A stretch of DNA of 64,000 bases from Rosellinia necatrix (Eukaryota > Ascomycota > Sordariomycetes > Xylariales > Xylariaceae), in NCBI GenBank assembly GCA_021209875.1, contig JAGYVD010000006.1, positions 3,534,001-3,598,000 of the forward strand, written 5' to 3'. The notes under the pieces are model-generated. The model saw nothing but the letters and a program-made list of their open reading frames with translations. It was not told the origin of the DNA and made no database searches. The translations under genes and the position numbers were made by a program. Positions 10,657 through 22,671 of this stretch are shown piece after piece. The first letter of the stretch is position 1. Each line of letters opens with the position of its first letter.

Positions 10657-12238
10657 ATGCGAGTTGTCCTCATGGGCTTAGGTCGAATACTAAAGAGGAT
10701 CTTTGAGAGAATCACCAACAGGATGGACGACAGCGCCGGAAACCCGACATATGGAGTTGAGATTGAGTTCGCCGTCCCGTCCATCCACGTTTCGAGGCCA
10801 GACCCCGATCCCGACATTATCGATCAGGTATTGTTCAGGACAACGGAACCTGGCAACCTAAACATCATGGCGCAAGTGCGCGAGCAGCTATGTAGGTAAT
10901 CACGGTCTTGACAGCGTGTTCCTTTCTTGGCTAGGTAGTTTTCGAGTATACGAAGCCCAACTGCTGGCATTCTAACGATCTTCTTTCGTCCCCCCCGCCC
11001 TCCCCCCCTCATCCCCAGGGCAGTAAATAATCGCTGATGATGAATTTTCCAGTGCAAACCCTTATTGCCAGTGGCAGAATGAAGTATCGCTCGATGGCGG
11101 ATGACGAATACCATTCCAATAGTATGGAACCCACCACGTACGATTGCTGGCGCCTGTGCCCCGACTTTTCAGTTTGCATGGACAGGCAATATGGGATTTT
11201 CGACGGGCCGTATCAGTGGACTAGGTGTGAACTAACGTCCCCGATCTTAAATGAGGATAACTATGACACCGAAATCAACACTGCGTGCTCAGATCTCAAG
11301 AATGCTCGAATTCATATCAATAAGAACTCTGCGGTGCACGTCCACGTAGGTCTTAGCGGTGCGTCTTTTAGGTTAGTATTTTGTGTCTTTTATTCACCCC
11401 CCCCCTTCTTGGCAAGTTCAAAGCTTTCCTAACCCTATCACGGCTGTTCCTCCCGTGTGCCCCCCCCCCTGAAAATTCTTGGAATGGCAAGCACTAACAC
11501 CAGCTGCGTGCGAGCAAAAGCCTACTTACCATCAAGAAGTTTGCCACCTTTTATTGGCTTACGGAGGATGCCTTCTTGAAGCTCCACCACCCCAGTCGCC
11601 ATTGGAACAAGTACTGTTTCCGCCTAACCAACTACAGCTCTCTAGCGGTGAAAACACTAGAACAGCTCCGAGAGGAAGAGGAGTGTTTGGACTCGAAGGG
11701 CCTTCTATTGATGAGAAACTGGATCCCGACTGATGGGCTGACCGAACTTCAGCACGCCCGACTCCGCCGCATTTGGGGATCCACCCGCATCGAAGAAATT
11801 GTGTACTTGATGGGCGCGGCCAGGCGTGTCCCCGTCCGCCTGGCCTTCGATCGAAGAGGCTCCGTGGGGTTCCAGCGGTTCCTGCCGCGGGGACGGTTCA
11901 GGGCGAACTTAAACACGTTCGAGTGGCGCCAGATGTCCAGCACTCTCGATGCTGAACATATAATCCAATGGGCCGAGGCCTGTATTTTTTTCACGGACTT
12001 CTGCCGCACAGCCAGCGAGGTTGCCTTCAAGTCGCGTATCACAAAAGTTATCGAAAAAGGCGGGGATTACGGTGGGATCGAGCTGATTCGGGATCTACAC
12101 GCCAATACAAACATCTTGGAAAAAAAGCTAGAAGCCTGGAAACAGGACGCGAGTTTCTGCGAGGACAAATCAGGCGCTGCTTTATTCGTCCCCAGATCAC
12201 CCCCATATTCAGATTCGCCTTCGGAGGATGTTTTCTAG
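10657..12238 (+). CDS. Amidoligase family protein (COOH-NH2 ligase fold)
   Basis: Member of the amidoligase superfamily of glutamine-synthetase/glutamate-cysteine-ligase-like ATP-dependent enzymes that form amide bonds. Three exons (10657-10891, 11053-11371, 11521-12238) give 423 aa. Diagnostic motifs in order are YGVEIEFAVPS (ExE, metal/ATP site), VHVHVGLSG, FATFYWLTEDAF, FRLTNYSS, and NTFEWRQMSSTLDAEHI, which matches the family's FRQ-x-GTLD motif. Both introns are long for this window (161 and 149 nt) and C-rich at the 3' side. The first donor is chosen inside TGTAGGTAAT because only that phase avoids a TAA in exon 2. Start codons at 10672 and 10723 are alternatives. The substrate is unknown; the fungal members are uncharacterised as far as I know. 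It converges on the CYP52-like gene with a 214-bp gap. Confidence 0.85.
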
Positions 12239-12452
12239 GATGATTAAAATCGTGCCGCGTTGTAACGAAACTTGGGTAAATGGAGGATTGGTCAACAGCA
12301 CTGAAATCCAAGCGTAGTCTTTTCTAGAGGGCATCGAGGCCCATGCAAATAGTATAAACTTGGGTAGCGTATTATCTATAAGTCCCGCGACCGGATCCTA
12401 TGTGCACATGGCTTGGCGATAATTAGAGTCGAGTGATATGTTACCAGATAAA

Positions 12453-14120
12453 TCACGACGCTCTATAAACTAGGCGACAGGGGAGGCCGTCTCTCATGGG
12501 AAGTGTGAGGCTTATTTTGCTGACTCGGTCGCCCTCATACGCCGGCGTAAACTCAAAAATTGAAGTCATGGTGGCAATGACCTGCGTGGCGATGATTTCG
12601 GCCATTCGCTTACCAAGGCAGATCCTTTGCCCGCCATCTTCGGGTCTAAGAGTTAGTGGTTTCCGCTTACAATAGTAACATCCAAGCGCGTTACTTACAG
12701 AAAACAGGGAATTCGGACGGACCCTTCATGACGAGTTTACCTTCCTCTGTGAGCCACCGTTCGGGTCTAAACACGTCGGCGTCTTCGCCCCAGGTGATTT
12801 TAGACCGATTCATCGCCCATAAACTCCACACAACGATCGCTTTCTCAGGAAGGAAAGTCCCGTCGGGAAGCGTTGTGGCTCGTTCGCATTCCCTGATCTC
12901 AAAGGGTATAGGGGGGTATAACCGAAGAGTCTCGTAGAAAACCGCCATAGCATAGGGTAGGGACGCAGGAGAAAAAACGGCAGACGAGACGTCACCCTTA
13001 TTACCAAGCTGCTGAAGATCAAGGCCGTTCGTCTTGAGCAACTCTCGTGCCTCCTCTCGGACCTTCCGCATAGCCGGTTGATTCCGCATTAGCAGATACA
13101 AGCACCATGTCAATGCCTGGGCGGTGGTATCTCTCCCCGCGGTTAGGTATGTGAGAGCGGCATCTGCGACAAGCTGTTGCTGGGAGCCCAAAGATGCGAG
13201 AAGGGAGTGAATCAAGCTACCGGACACTTTGTCTAGTCTGCTTTCTTTCGAATTATCCGCCGGGGATGGCGGATCGGTAACCTTTTGGTGGCCATCTATA
13301 GCATTACTAACGATTCCCAGCCCGAACTTTTGCACGACAGCTAGAGACTTTCTGAACCTAGAACCTGTAAATATCTCGGTGATGGACCATAACGGATTCT
13401 GAAAGCGCTCCGTGACGGCTCCGGACGCATGCTCGAAAGCCACAGTAAATTCATCATCGGCATGCATTTCCATATCGTATGCCATCTTACCCATTAGCAA
13501 ACTAGTAATCTCATGAAAGACAAGCTGTAAATCCACCACTTGGCCCTCGTTAGTCCGGGTCTTCAATTGGTCAACAGTCCGACTCAAGTACCGGGGGGAG
13601 GGCAACATCAGTCAGGACCCGAAGGTTAGCTGGGTTGAGGAAATGAGAGCCTGCTTTTCTCTGGGCCTTCCACAACTCGCCATCGGCATTGATGATCCCA
13701 TTCCCGAAGAGATCCCAGGTCCGCCGCTTCACAAAGTCGCCCTTGGAGAACGTGCCCTCGCTCTTAAAGACAAAGTCAAGATTAGCAGGGTCGTTGATGA
13801 CGACCCCCGGATGAAGAGTTGGCACTGCAATCTGGAAAGTCTCGCGGCCAAATTGCCTCTCGCACTTGGCGAACCACGAGAAGAGCTTCTTGCGATCTTG
13901 TAAGAACAGCAGGCCATTCCCGACTATGGGAAGGGTATTCGGGGGGTATTCTAGCAGCCGGTGTGTGAGAGATATAATACACAATCTGCGCCGAGAGCAC
14001 ATACCTCAAAGGTACACCATTCCGGTAAACCCGGGGTGTTCGCAGCAAGAATTGATAGATGACGGGTGTGCAGATAAGCACAAGCCATAAGAGGCTACAT
14101 CCGCCCAGGAGGACTGTCAT
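12453..14120 (-). CDS. CYP52-clan cytochrome P450 (omega-hydroxylase-like), frame broken twice
   Basis: Resembles fungal CYP52/CYP539-type P450s that hydroxylate alkanes and fatty acids at the ER. Three exons: 14120-14005, 13950-12699, 12637-12453. An N-terminal hydrophobic anchor (LLWLVLICTPVIYQFLL) is followed by PPNTLPIVGNG, the I-helix TAGRDTTAQALTW, the K-helix YETLR, then FRPERW and the haem loop FYGGQRICLGKRM. The loop appears only when the last intron ends at 12638 (acceptor CGAAG); the ligand is near residue 462. Two single-base insertions sit in six-base C runs (plus-strand G6 at 13941-13946, just after intron 1, and at 13593-13598). Removing one base from each would make 516 codons continuous. 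Everything else, including the motifs, is undamaged, so disruption is recent or an assembly artefact. Confidence 0.85.
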
Positions 14121-14833
14121 AATCCTCTCTTGAGAGCCGATTTTATCAACGCACTGAGAGTCTGAGGGAGCTGGACAGCGAAACGGCAGGGTAATCTGTT
14201 CTTACGAGGTATCTATCTATCTGATATCTCAAACGTTGCAAGGGATAAGTAGAGTGATGCGATCATCAAGATAGAATAGAGTTGGCACATCTCTGCCGTT
14301 TCAGCCGAATCCCAGCCCTAAACGCTATGTGTTGGAAACCAACTATTTATTGGGCATGTTTCAGGCCTAGATGGTGTGGGATAGTGGATGCCACAGGGGG
14401 GCCAGTGGCTGTGATAATTACAGGACATGACGTGGGCACCTCTCCTGGCCGCAATACCACCACCACCACCACGGCGTAAGGGCTGTGCTTTGTTTCAATT
14501 CGTCGACACCTTTGCAAAAATTACCGATAACAGGAAACCACATATTTTCGCTGCACGCACTGGATCGAGCCCGGGCGTCCTATTTTCACCCATAAATGCT
14601 TTTGAGGAGGTGAGCATCCAACCCATATTGTTTACGCAGGTTTTCTTAGCACCATCCTAGTCAGAACCACTAGCTGCCTTACGTCAAAAAAAAAAAAAAA
14701 AATCATTGTCAACACCAATCAATACCCTCCCCAATGCTAATGCCAATTGTATACCCAGTATCTCGCAGACGTTGAATGTCTACCAAAGTAAAACCGGCCT
14801 CTTATCTCTGAAGCAAAGAGCCAGCCAAAAAAG
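14121..14833. other. Intergenic between divergent genes
   Basis: About 710 bp between the CYP52-like gene (minus) and the methyltransferase-like gene (plus). It contains an ACC trinucleotide stretch near 14457-14475 and a 17-nt A tract at 14686-14702. No coding signal is seen. The short ORFs here have no family resemblance. Confidence 0.5.
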
Positions 14834-16226
14834 ATGGTGCCGTGGATCCCGCGGCTGCATCTCTTCGAGATCGCCGACCAGTCCTGGTATGTAACGTCTA
14901 AATAGGACCATTCACTAATTGACCTGGGGACCAAACCATGTATACGTCCCATCACTATTACGCGTGCCCATCATCCTTCGATCACCGGTCTGTAGTCAGT
15001 CGGTTCATGATCAGTACTAGTGTGGGGAGGAAAGAGACGGGCCGTCCCGGCACCATCCATCCACCCACCCACCTCACATAACTACTTACCCACTCGTTCA
15101 TTGCACCAACTTGACGATGTCCCCCCCCTTATTATAAGCTTCCACACCATCCCAAACCCCCCCCGCCCCACCATCTAACCGCGCCCTCGCCCAGGTTCCC
15201 GCCCTTCCTCCGCGCCTACGTGCAAGCCGGCCTAACGCACGCGTGGACGACGCGGCTCCCCATCCTGCAGCCCTGCAGTCCGGCGACGCTGGTCGCGGGG
15301 ATCCTGCGGCGCGCGCTCGGCGGGTCGATATCGTCGCACACGTACGTCGACTTCTGCGCGGGCGCGGGCGGGCCGACGCCGGACATCGAGCGGGCGCTGA
15401 ACCGACAGCTAGCGGCGGCGGCCTCCCAAGGCCATGATCATGGCCACGGCCACGGCCGGGTAAACGGAGACGGAGACGGGGACGGGGACGCCGGCGGGGC
15501 CGTCAAGTTCGTCCTGACGGACCTGCACCCGCACGTCGAGAGCTGGGCAAAGGCCGCCCGCGCCAGCCCGCACCTGACGTACGTGTCTGCGCCCGTGGAC
15601 GCCGCCGCCGCGCCGCCGGGGCTGGCCGCGCGGGCCGGGGGCGGCGGCAGGGGCGTGTTCCGGCTCTTCAACCTCGCCTTCCACCACTTCGACGACCATC
15701 TCGCGAGGGCCATTCTCAAGGACACCGTCGAGACGAGCGACGGATTCGGGTGAGTCTAAAGTCCCTTTTCCCTTCCTTTTTTTTTTTTTTTCTTTCTTTC
15801 CTTCTCTTAATCCCTTCCGCTTCCGCCTCACCTTCCCCCTGGCTAACACATAAAACCCCCCGTTTTCTTTTTCCTCGGCGCAGTATCTTCGAGCTCCAGT
15901 CCCGCAACGTCTCCTCCTTCGTCTCGTGCTTGCTGTTCGGCGTCTTCATCTTCCTGATCGCGCCCCTCCTCTACTGGTGGTCACCGCAGGTCCTCTTCTT
16001 CGTCTACGTGGTCCCCGTCGTGCCCTTCGTGCTCGTCTTCGACGGCTTCATATCAAGCCTGCGCACGCGGACGGCCGACGAGGTCGAGGTGCTCCTGCGT
16101 ACCTGCGGCGCCGAAGACGCGGCAGATTGGTTCGTGCAGAGTGGATCCGAGACCTTTCTCTGGCCGTGTGGGCGCTTGACGTGGATCGTATGTACCAAGG
16201 AAAGCGTCGGACAAGGGAAGTCATGA
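14834..16226 (+). CDS. Methyltransferase-like fungal membrane protein
   Basis: Conserved fungal protein with an apparent SAM-binding core followed by two membrane helices. Three exons (14834-14886, 15195-15749, 15884-16226) encode 316 aa. The protein opens with LHLFEIADQSWFPPFLRAYVQAGLTHAWT. It then shows a motif-I-like segment (YVDFCAGAGGPTP), a following acidic motif (KFVLTDLHPH) and a motif-IV-like FRLFNLAFHHFDDHLARAIL. Two hydrophobic segments in exon 3 (VSSFVSCLLFGVFIFLIAP and PQVLFFVYVVPVVPFVLVF) probably anchor it. The first intron is unusually long (308 nt). Exon 2 carries a low-complexity insertion of alternating Gly-His and Gly-Asp near 15433-15500. The substrate is unknown. The gene ends 348 bp from the convergent carrier gene. 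Confidence 0.8.
15433..15500 (+). repeat. In-frame hexanucleotide low-complexity insert
   Basis: Inside exon 2 of the methyltransferase-like gene, GGCCAC-type and GGAGAC/GGGGAC-type hexamers encode a Gly-His then Gly-Asp run. It lies between the SAM-motif-I segment and the LTDLHPH motif, so it would form a surface loop. Such inserts usually vary in length between strains. Confidence 0.8.
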
Positions 16227-16574
16227 GACTCGACCGACCAGTATATGCCGAACTAGCTACCACCGTCGCCAAGTTCATACCGCATACCCTGTTTAGTTTA
16301 GCAGCACGAGCGAGAAATAGTTAGAAGTGTGAAGCGGTGATGTATAAAACTATAAACAGCGTTATACGTACGCGGTATACCTTGTCTGTCTAGTTTATAC
16401 CACTTCCGACGTTTCTCGTATTTAATATGTCCTAAGGAAACCCAATCGGTTTGTTCGCATTGATTAGTCCACAAAACGCCTCAAAACATGTTTCGCGCAA
16501 GAGCGAGTCGAACGGTATCATACGACATCGGTTCTATTCCAAAGTGTTTGTCATTGAATTCATAGTCGTCCCAT
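16227..16574. other. Convergent intergenic spacer
   Basis: About 350 bp shared by the 3' ends of the methyltransferase-like gene and the carrier gene. It contains only AT-rich untranslated-type sequence and no coding signal. Confidence 0.5.
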
Positions 16575-17651
16575 TTACCGCGTTAGCCAGCCCAGATAAT
16601 CCACAACGATGAGCGTCACCATTCTGCCAACTCGAGTCAGCCTCACTATGTAATTCTCCCCACAAGGTATAAGGGTCGAGCCCACTTACGCATGAGGTGC
16701 AATGCGCACGTAGTATGTGCCGAATCCGCGGTAAAACCGCATCAGCCCCTCCTGTCTCGTAACTTTGACGAAGCAATCTGCCATGCTCTTGTAGGGTAAT
16801 TTACCGTCCGGCCCGCGCTGCTGCTTCTGTAACCTCGTCTTGACGAAGTCAAAGGGTAGGCTGAGAAAACTGGCAAAAAATCCCGCAACAGCGCTTGCTG
16901 TCAAAGTTTGTGCATGTGGCGACCACGACGTGTTTTTCTTCAGCCGCATCTTTGCCTCTGAAAAGCATGCCAGCTGCCCTAAGTTGAGCGACATGGCCCG
17001 CACAACAGTCGGCGTTGCGCCTGCCCATAGCCCCGTAATACCCTCGGATTTCACTATGGATGTTATGGCGTCGACGACGGACTTGTAATTCTTGCGCTCA
17101 GCGAGTGGCTTGAGACCGTCTGATTGCATGCGAATAAGGGCAAGGTCGGCCGGGTTTCCAATAAATGCCGCAAGGCCACCCGCAGAAAGTCCGGCAGTCG
17201 CGCGTTCGGCAAAGCCGACCTGCGTGCCATTCTTCTGCGCGCGTGTTGCTAGGCCTTTCATAAAGGTATCGAAGAATCCCAATCTGGCGGTCGTGTAGAC
17301 GCCCTGGCGGAGAAGGCCAGCAGAAAGACCAGTATAAAGATCGAGAACTTTGCCCTGGGCAAGGATCTCACGAGTTACCGAGATGGGGGTAGGTTTTGGG
17401 CCCGTAGCTACACCTTCACCAGCCAGTTGAAGTCGGACTTTGACCATGTCAACAGGCTGGATGACCGTCGTGGCTATCATGCCCGACACGCCACCATTAA
17501 TAAAGGGCAGGGCGGCTCTCATTATTGGCGTATGGAGGAAATCATTTCTTGTAACTGCCATGGTTTCGATGGTCTCAGAACCTTGTTTGGTCATGTTGGA
17601 AGACTTCGAGCGCGCGGCTTCGGCGGCTTGCTTGAGTGTGTTAGTGCTCAT
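16575..17651 (-). CDS. Mitochondrial 2-oxoglutarate/malate-type carrier
   Basis: Inner-membrane solute carrier, probably exchanging 2-oxoglutarate or another dicarboxylate. Two exons (17651-16690 and 16623-16575) joined by a 66-nt intron give 336 aa. The three tandem repeats of the mitochondrial carrier family are complete, with signatures PVDMVKVRLQ, PADLALIRMQ and PFDFVKTRLQ. The short last exon supplies the family's usual C-terminus (PHAMVTLIVVDYLGWLTR). Without it the protein would end abruptly at RIAPHA. The repeat-2 signature has Leu instead of the basic residue (PADLALIR), a known feature of the oxoglutarate/dicarboxylate branch. The N-terminal extension of about 40 residues is longer than in animal homologues. 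Assignment to the oxoglutarate branch is by overall resemblance. Confidence 0.92.
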
Positions 17652-20600
17652 ACTACTTAGGAACTAGCGATGCGTTCACAAGTTTCGCGCCAACACGTTG
17701 TTTCCGCCTCCGCTGAGAGTTGGGAACGCTGGCGACAAATCAAGGAATCGGAGCTGAAGCACCACTCAGTTAGTACTCTTTCGCGCTATTGGAAAGTCTA
17801 AGGGTTTAATATGTTGATTCAGCGGAACATGACATATCCATGTAAATAGGCGACTAGCATTGGCATGGCCGACGCTCTCGTAGGAACGCGGGGGAGACAC
17901 CATTGACTTTCCATGCGGTGCTTCTCCCGTATAGGACAGTGAGGGGTTTCATGACCCGATACTATATAGGGTTGGGTGAATGGATGCCGTCCGGATGTGG
18001 TCGGTTATTTGCTATGACGCTATCACGAAGCTCGGTACAAGTGGGGACGAAGTCGGGAAAGATAGGATAAGAGGCTCGTAGCTCAAGGTGCTCTGAGATA
18101 CCCCACCCCGAGGTGGATTGGAGATGCCGACGGGGAACAACGGAGTGGGCACAGCTGGTGAGGTAGGTATCAAGTTTACATGATATGAGACATATGGATA
18201 ATCAATGGATCTTCAGGGCATTCAAAGAAATAAAATAATTGACCAACCTTTTGTGGATGTAGATTCGCATGCAGTATCCAAAAAGCGGATGTCACGATGA
18301 GACTTTAATAGTGACCGGAGTTGGTTGTCGGTGGCGAATGCCAGTGGCGTTTCGCGGGTATCAGAGAAGATGCGCTGGATGCTAGGACAGATAACACGGG
18401 CCCCGAGATCAGAAGAGACGAGGGGAAAGGCAGGCGAGATGAAAGTTCAGATGCAGGCAGGACAATGAAACGGAACGGATAGAGGATGAAATGGACGATA
18501 AAACACGAACGGTGCAACTGAGAGGGGAGGACGGTCGGGGCACGCGATCAATAAGCTATAACGACGGAGCTATAATGATAGAGAGGTCGAGAGTAAAAGT
18601 AGAGCGACCTTGGCGAGGTTGGCGGAAGAGATATCAGATGCGCCACCCGCGGCCACGAACAAGGTTCGCAACCCCGTGCTAGGTATGTATCTCGAGGAGG
18701 GTGGCTGCAGCGATGTGCGGTGACAAGCCAAGGTCCCGGATTGGCCCACTGATAGTCTCCTGTTGAGAAGAATCGGGTTGGGCGATGGCCGAAACCTTAG
18801 GCCTTAGGTTGGGTAGGTAGGTAGGTAGGTAGGTAGGGTGGTGAGTGATGTAAATAAACAGAATGGGCGGAGAGAAGGGAGGTAGCAGCAGCAGTAGCAG
18901 GAGAAGGAGGAAGAGGGGATAAGAGTTAAACACGACGAGCAGGACTGTTCTCCTCCCATGGGCATGAGTATCGTACCGAGGAATATACCCGCATCAATCA
19001 ATTAAGCAAGTCAACATCTAACCAAGCGATGATGGCGGAGGGGGGGCTTTCGGTACTTCGGGGGGGAGGATGGGGGGACATCGCATCTCCAATTCCACCC
19101 CTCTGTTGCGTTGTTGTATCTGTTTAGTAGGCACTAGGTATTCTCTCGCCTATCGTCCGTGCTACATGGCTTCACCCTGCGACGTGTCGCAGCAGTATGG
19201 TTGGAGTGATCTAGCATGTATATAGCAGTAGTGTAGGTAAGTAGGGAGTTATGCGTGTGTATGTGCGTGCGTGTTTGGGAGAGAGCGAGCGGGTGCGGGA
19301 GCCGGGAGGCAGGTAGTTTGGAGGTATCTCCTCCGCCGTCGTCGCGGACGACTTACAAGAGCGCGACTAGATGATGCGGGGTTGGCCAGATGGGATAGGC
19401 TGGTTGGTACGCCGAACCTCGAACGGTCGATCGCCGCTTCTAGCAGGATCACACCACACGCACCAACTCGGCGTGGCTTCCTACCGCTACTACCTCCTGC
19501 GTGATGGATAGCCCTGCAACTTGGGGTATAGGGTTCACTGGCACGTCCGGCGAACCGTCGGCTTAGCCGGTTGATTGGCAGCCTACCTCTCTTCCTGTCA
19601 AAGGCTCTGGTGGCTTACCCGTATGATGTAGGCGTGCCTACCTATAACCTTACATAATAAATCGACTAGATAGGCTCTGCTGTTTGCACCTACATGTCAA
19701 CAAATTGCCCCTTCCGGAATATAGCAAACAAAGGCGATAACATAGGAGGCAGGCAGATAGATAATGTGGACAGCTCTTGAATGCCCAAGCTCCCCGCTCC
19801 TTTCTCGTCCTGGAAGGATCAAGTGGGGACAGCTGCTTTGTTATCATATCGTGGCAATTGGATCGAGCGTGGACATCTACCTGTATCGCCATGCTGGTAC
19901 TCGATGGCCTACGATTTCATGCACGACAAGGCCGGGGTGCGTCTCTCGGTCGCATTTCGGCATCTATTTTCCACAATGGCCTCCTCGACACGGCACCTGG
20001 AATCCGGCAAGATGGCAGTGTTGTGAGGCTCCACAGAGGCACTGGATGGTGTAAGGAGGTGGAACACAGATACTCACAGCTCACAAGACACCTACATCAA
20101 GCATGGTTGAATCGCACAAGAACAGCATTGTTCGCACATGGGATCCAGGCAGCATAAGATCTCCAAGTCTGGGAGAGTATCCGCCCAAGCCACGGTGCTA
20201 CTGTGTATTTTTACGTAAAGAGCAGGTCGCTGCGGGGTAGGCTAGATGTTGACCGACGCCTGTCTGGAATGCCTCAATGCACAAGCAGCTTCAGTATGGG
20301 GTCATTGTTTGATATGCAAGAGGTGAGGAAGCTATATATCAGGGAGGCCTATGAGTGAGAAACCCATTTGGCTATAACGCCACGGTCGAGAACAAGGCGG
20401 ATGTAATGGACTCGGGGCAGATATAGAGGACTTGGAATAGACAGGCGTCTGTATGAGCTCGCTCCCCAGCAGTTGAATGGCACTAGGCGGTGACGTCAGA
20501 GCTGTCATCGCCAAGTCCCTTCAGGTTAGAGTGAGACGAACACCTAGTAATGAAAGAGATAGCTGGTGTCATATTAATACTTTAAAACTATCAGAATTTC

Positions 20601-21514
20601 AAGGTTATCATGGGATCCTACATATCATTGACTTGCCGGTTGCCGGGTTGTATTGTTTGACAGGCAGCCTCCGATGCCCCATCCGCTGTCGTGACCACTA
20701 CCTGTTGAATTATTAATCTGGTTGCCCAAGTGATATAAACCTCCAATGTTACGGGCAGAAGTCCGTTGGCTTCGAACGTCCTGCTCGAAGTCCTTCTTCG
20801 CCAACGAAACCCAGATGTAGATGAATGGCAATATCTGACCCGACGGACCTGGGATCCTGGATCGGATGCCCGAAATCCGAATGTCATCTTCGCCCAGTGG
20901 AACATTCATTCTGACATTATATTTCCATGGTAAGTTGATCCAGGGGTTACAATATCATAATCGCCGAGAGTTGCTTGCTAGCGCCCTGAAGTGAGACCTA
21001 ATTGTTTATCTTATTTCATGTTTTCGCTTGGTCCCCTGAAAATGGCTCGGGGTTAATAATATGGTATGTATGATACCATGCGAGTGGAAAGAAGCCAGCT
21101 CTATTTCCGTTTAGTCGCATAGTCAATTGGCAAAGAGTGCTTAAAAACACCAAATTACCCAGAATCGAGTTGATGATGGACAGTTGACCCTCGAAATTGG
21201 CGGTCGGCCCGAGCCTGCTCTCGAACTTCCCTTTGGGGCGCCCTTAGGCATCAACAAGTTTACATCTCCAAACTTTGGCATTGGGTTGATAAAGCACGTC
21301 TAAACTTTCGCCTACTCTCGGCCAAATTGCAGGGTATATCGATGTAGCATACGGCAAATAACGCAACTACATCTGGCTGGACACTACACTACGCCACAGC
21401 AACTAGGCACTGGCTCGTGCTCTATCTAGTTAACTATCATATGTTCAATCTCTGGATACATAATCCCATATTAACATTGGCCCATGTGCCGCTACCTATT
21501 GAGACATCCGTAGT
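17652..21514. other. 3.9-kb gene-poor region
   Basis: No gene recognised. It starts with the carrier promoter. It contains the GGTA microsatellite at 18811-18836, an AGC/AGG-rich stretch near 18884-18915, G-rich tracts near 19036-19078, and TACCTA words at 19585 and 19632. The open frames of 80-126 codons at 19777-20157 and 20618-20909 overlap each other in several frames and resemble no family, so I do not call them genes. Confidence 0.5.
18811..18836. repeat. (GGTA)n microsatellite
   Basis: About six uninterrupted copies of the GGTA tetramer. The same tetramer occurs as shorter clusters throughout the intergenic DNA of this window. Confidence 0.9.
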
Positions 21515-22671
21515 CTAGAATGTAGAAGGAAAGGTCGTGAGACGTCCTCCATCGGTTACAACGACTGTCCCGTTGCAGTACGCCCCTGCACGAGAAGCAA
21601 GATATAATATTGCGCCACCCATATCTTGCTCGTCGCCGACACGCTCAAGAGGGATTTGGCCTTTGACTATAGGACCTGAACGTGATAGAATCGGAGCTGA
21701 CATCTCGCTAGGGTATACTGCATTCGAGGCGAGTGGCGTCAATGCATGCTGAACATGAATTTCCATGGATGCACTGCCGGGGGTCAAGGAAAAGGACTAC
21801 TTACAGCCCGGACATATCACGTTCGCTCTAATATCCCATTGTGGGAGCACAACACTGAGTTGCTTGATGAGATGCGTGCATGCGGCTTTACTCTGACCGT
21901 CTACAGGTTGTCAACGCTCACTCCATACGGAGCCCGGTTTTTTGGCGCGGTCTGGACCTATTCTACTTACTGCAAGGCGTCAGGTTATCAAGTACTTTAT
22001 CAAAGATCATCCTGTACTCTACTCACCAAGCAAACCCGCCGGTATTTTTCTTATTGAAGCCACCAATCGAGCTCACAGCCACGACCTGGGACTTCTGCTC
22101 CACATTCGCACGAGCGTTTCCAGCCCCGAGCAGCTTCAAGAACGAGATAGTGGTATACCAGATGGCGCTAGCATTCACGGCAAATGTGTTCGTATAGTCC
22201 TCGACCGGCACGGTCATATTAGCCGAGATGAATTCGTCGAGGGTGGTTTCTGGCTTAGGGCTGATGCCGAATGGCCCTCCAATTCCCGCATTGCACACCA
22301 GCAAGTTCACGAAGCCCGTGTCCTGCTCAATGTGTGATGCGGCCGCTTTGAGTGAATCCGCAGACGTCACGTCACAGACAAGCGGCGCAACGTTGGGATT
22401 GCCGGTGCTCGCGGCAGCCTCCTGCAACATATTCAGCCGGCGGCCGAGAATGTACACCTTTGCTGCACCATTGGCGGCCAGCGCCTTCGCGATCATCAGC
22501 CCGATGCCTGGAGATGCGATCAGAAGAGAATAAGAAGGCTAGATGGACACGGCCCGGCTCCTAGCCTTCGCACGTACCGGTGCCGCCACCTGTAACAACG
22601 GCCACGAGGCCTTTGACATTGAATAGATTCGCTGCGCTCAGCGCTGCAGCACCATCCGCAGGGGTAGCCAT
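21515..22671 (-). CDS. Short-chain dehydrogenase/reductase, frame slip at intron 2 donor
   Basis: NAD(P)-dependent classical SDR. Exons: 22671-22578, 22507-22027, 21900-21805, 21717-21515. The cofactor motif reads VVTGGGTGIGLMIA across intron 1, followed by VCNAGIGG and the catalytic Ser in VSSIGGF. The active-site Tyr of Y-x3-K (YGQSK) would be built across intron 2. The C-terminus (DEQDMGGAILYLASRAGAYCNGTVVVTDGG) is typical. Exon sums are one base over a multiple of three. The exon before intron 2 ends in TTG before GTGAGT, whereas the Tyr codon needs only TT. One extra G at 22026-22027 therefore shifts the frame and loses the catalytic Tyr if spliced canonically. With one G removed the length would be 290 codons. 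Substrate unknown. It is divergent from BUD22 with 864 bp between the starts. Confidence 0.82.

Noticed and set aside
733..17651. A secondary-metabolite cluster joining the P450s, acyltransferase relic and SQR-like gene
   Set aside because: No backbone synthase, cluster transporter or cluster regulator. The genes alternate with housekeeping genes such as carriers, and several are broken.
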